Below, in pieces: positions 63,950-64,000 of a stretch of 64,000 nucleotides of DNA. Location of the stretch: the NCBI GenBank assembly GCA_002786915.1, contig PCUV01000077.1, positions 79,764-143,763 on the forward strand, in the 5' to 3' direction. The position numbers were made by a program, and so were the translations under genes. The notes below the pieces were generated by a model. That model made no database searches. It was not told the DNA's origin and worked only from the letters and a program-made list of their open reading frames with translations. This DNA comes from Comamonadaceae bacterium CG12_big_fil_rev_8_21_14_0_65_59_15 (GTDB lineage Bacteria; Pseudomonadota; Gammaproteobacteria; Burkholderiales; Burkholderiaceae_C). Every line of letters starts with the position of its first letter. Position 1 is the first letter of the stretch.

Positions 63950-64000
63950 TCAGAATAGTTGTCGCCCCCAAAAACCCGCGGATGATCCGCAAACTGGCGA

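Overview
The window looks like a chromosomal segment of a betaproteobacterium in the order Burkholderiales, most probably a Comamonadaceae member close to Rhodoferax or Polaromonas. The reasons are high GC, the small Trp-rich protein, single-chain class I fumarase, dapC-dapD-pilU-dapE-prmB linkage, a ccoNOQP/FNR/hemN block, and many short AT-rich dispersed repeats of a type I associate with that family. Genus is an inference from protein style only. About 63 protein genes, one tRNA and several repeat families are supported; most are housekeeping genes.

Layout. 1-8.7 kb: the end of a hybrid sensor kinase, then leftward def, a Phd/PIN toxin-antitoxin pair, ligA, zipA and smc. 8.7-10.8 kb: a small lipoprotein, dusA and a TauE/SafE-like membrane protein. 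10.8-19.7 kb: a microaerobic respiration island with hemN, fnr, a FixH-like gene, ccoNOQP, ccoS, the copper ATPase ccoI and a universal stress protein. Two perfect FNR boxes and two weaker ones lie in its control regions; ccoG is not in the cluster. 19.7-28.5 kb: matB-like malonyl-CoA synthetase, a crotonase-fold protein, lgt, ilvD, a class I cytochrome c, acs and a YqhA-type membrane protein.

28.6-31.5 kb holds the oddest gene, a 944-residue exported protein with two N-terminal GWNLV modules and about 16 copies of a GxDGxWFTxDD motif at about 36-residue spacing. 31.5-43.2 kb: nhaA, fumarase, murI, a 370-bp gap with two long hairpins of different stems but a shared 24-nt core, dapC, dapD, a 70-bp tandem repeat, pilU, dapE, prmB and an ABC-F ATPase. 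43.2-47.5 kb: dTDP-rhamnose genes rfbB-rfbD-rfbA-rfbC with a vapBC pair inserted and translationally coupled to rfbD. 47.5-58.8 kb: a phosphoglycerate-mutase-like protein, another vapBC, lolC-lolD, a degenerate hemerythrin-like protein, tatD, an unknown exported protein, a spermidine-synthase-like protein, a GspE/PilB ATPase and tctB-tctA. 58.8-64 kb: an IS630 remnant, a PHP phosphoesterase, a DMT transporter, a YciO-like protein, an M50 protease, trpS, tRNA-Ser(CGA), and a degraded prophage gene just beyond the tRNA.

The best candidates for something undescribed are the GxDGxWFTxDD repeat protein, the paired shared-core hairpins at 35.2-35.4 kb, and the dispersed AT-rich repeat family, at least seven copies of which lie inside essential or housekeeping reading frames. 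I did not find a complete new multi-gene system.
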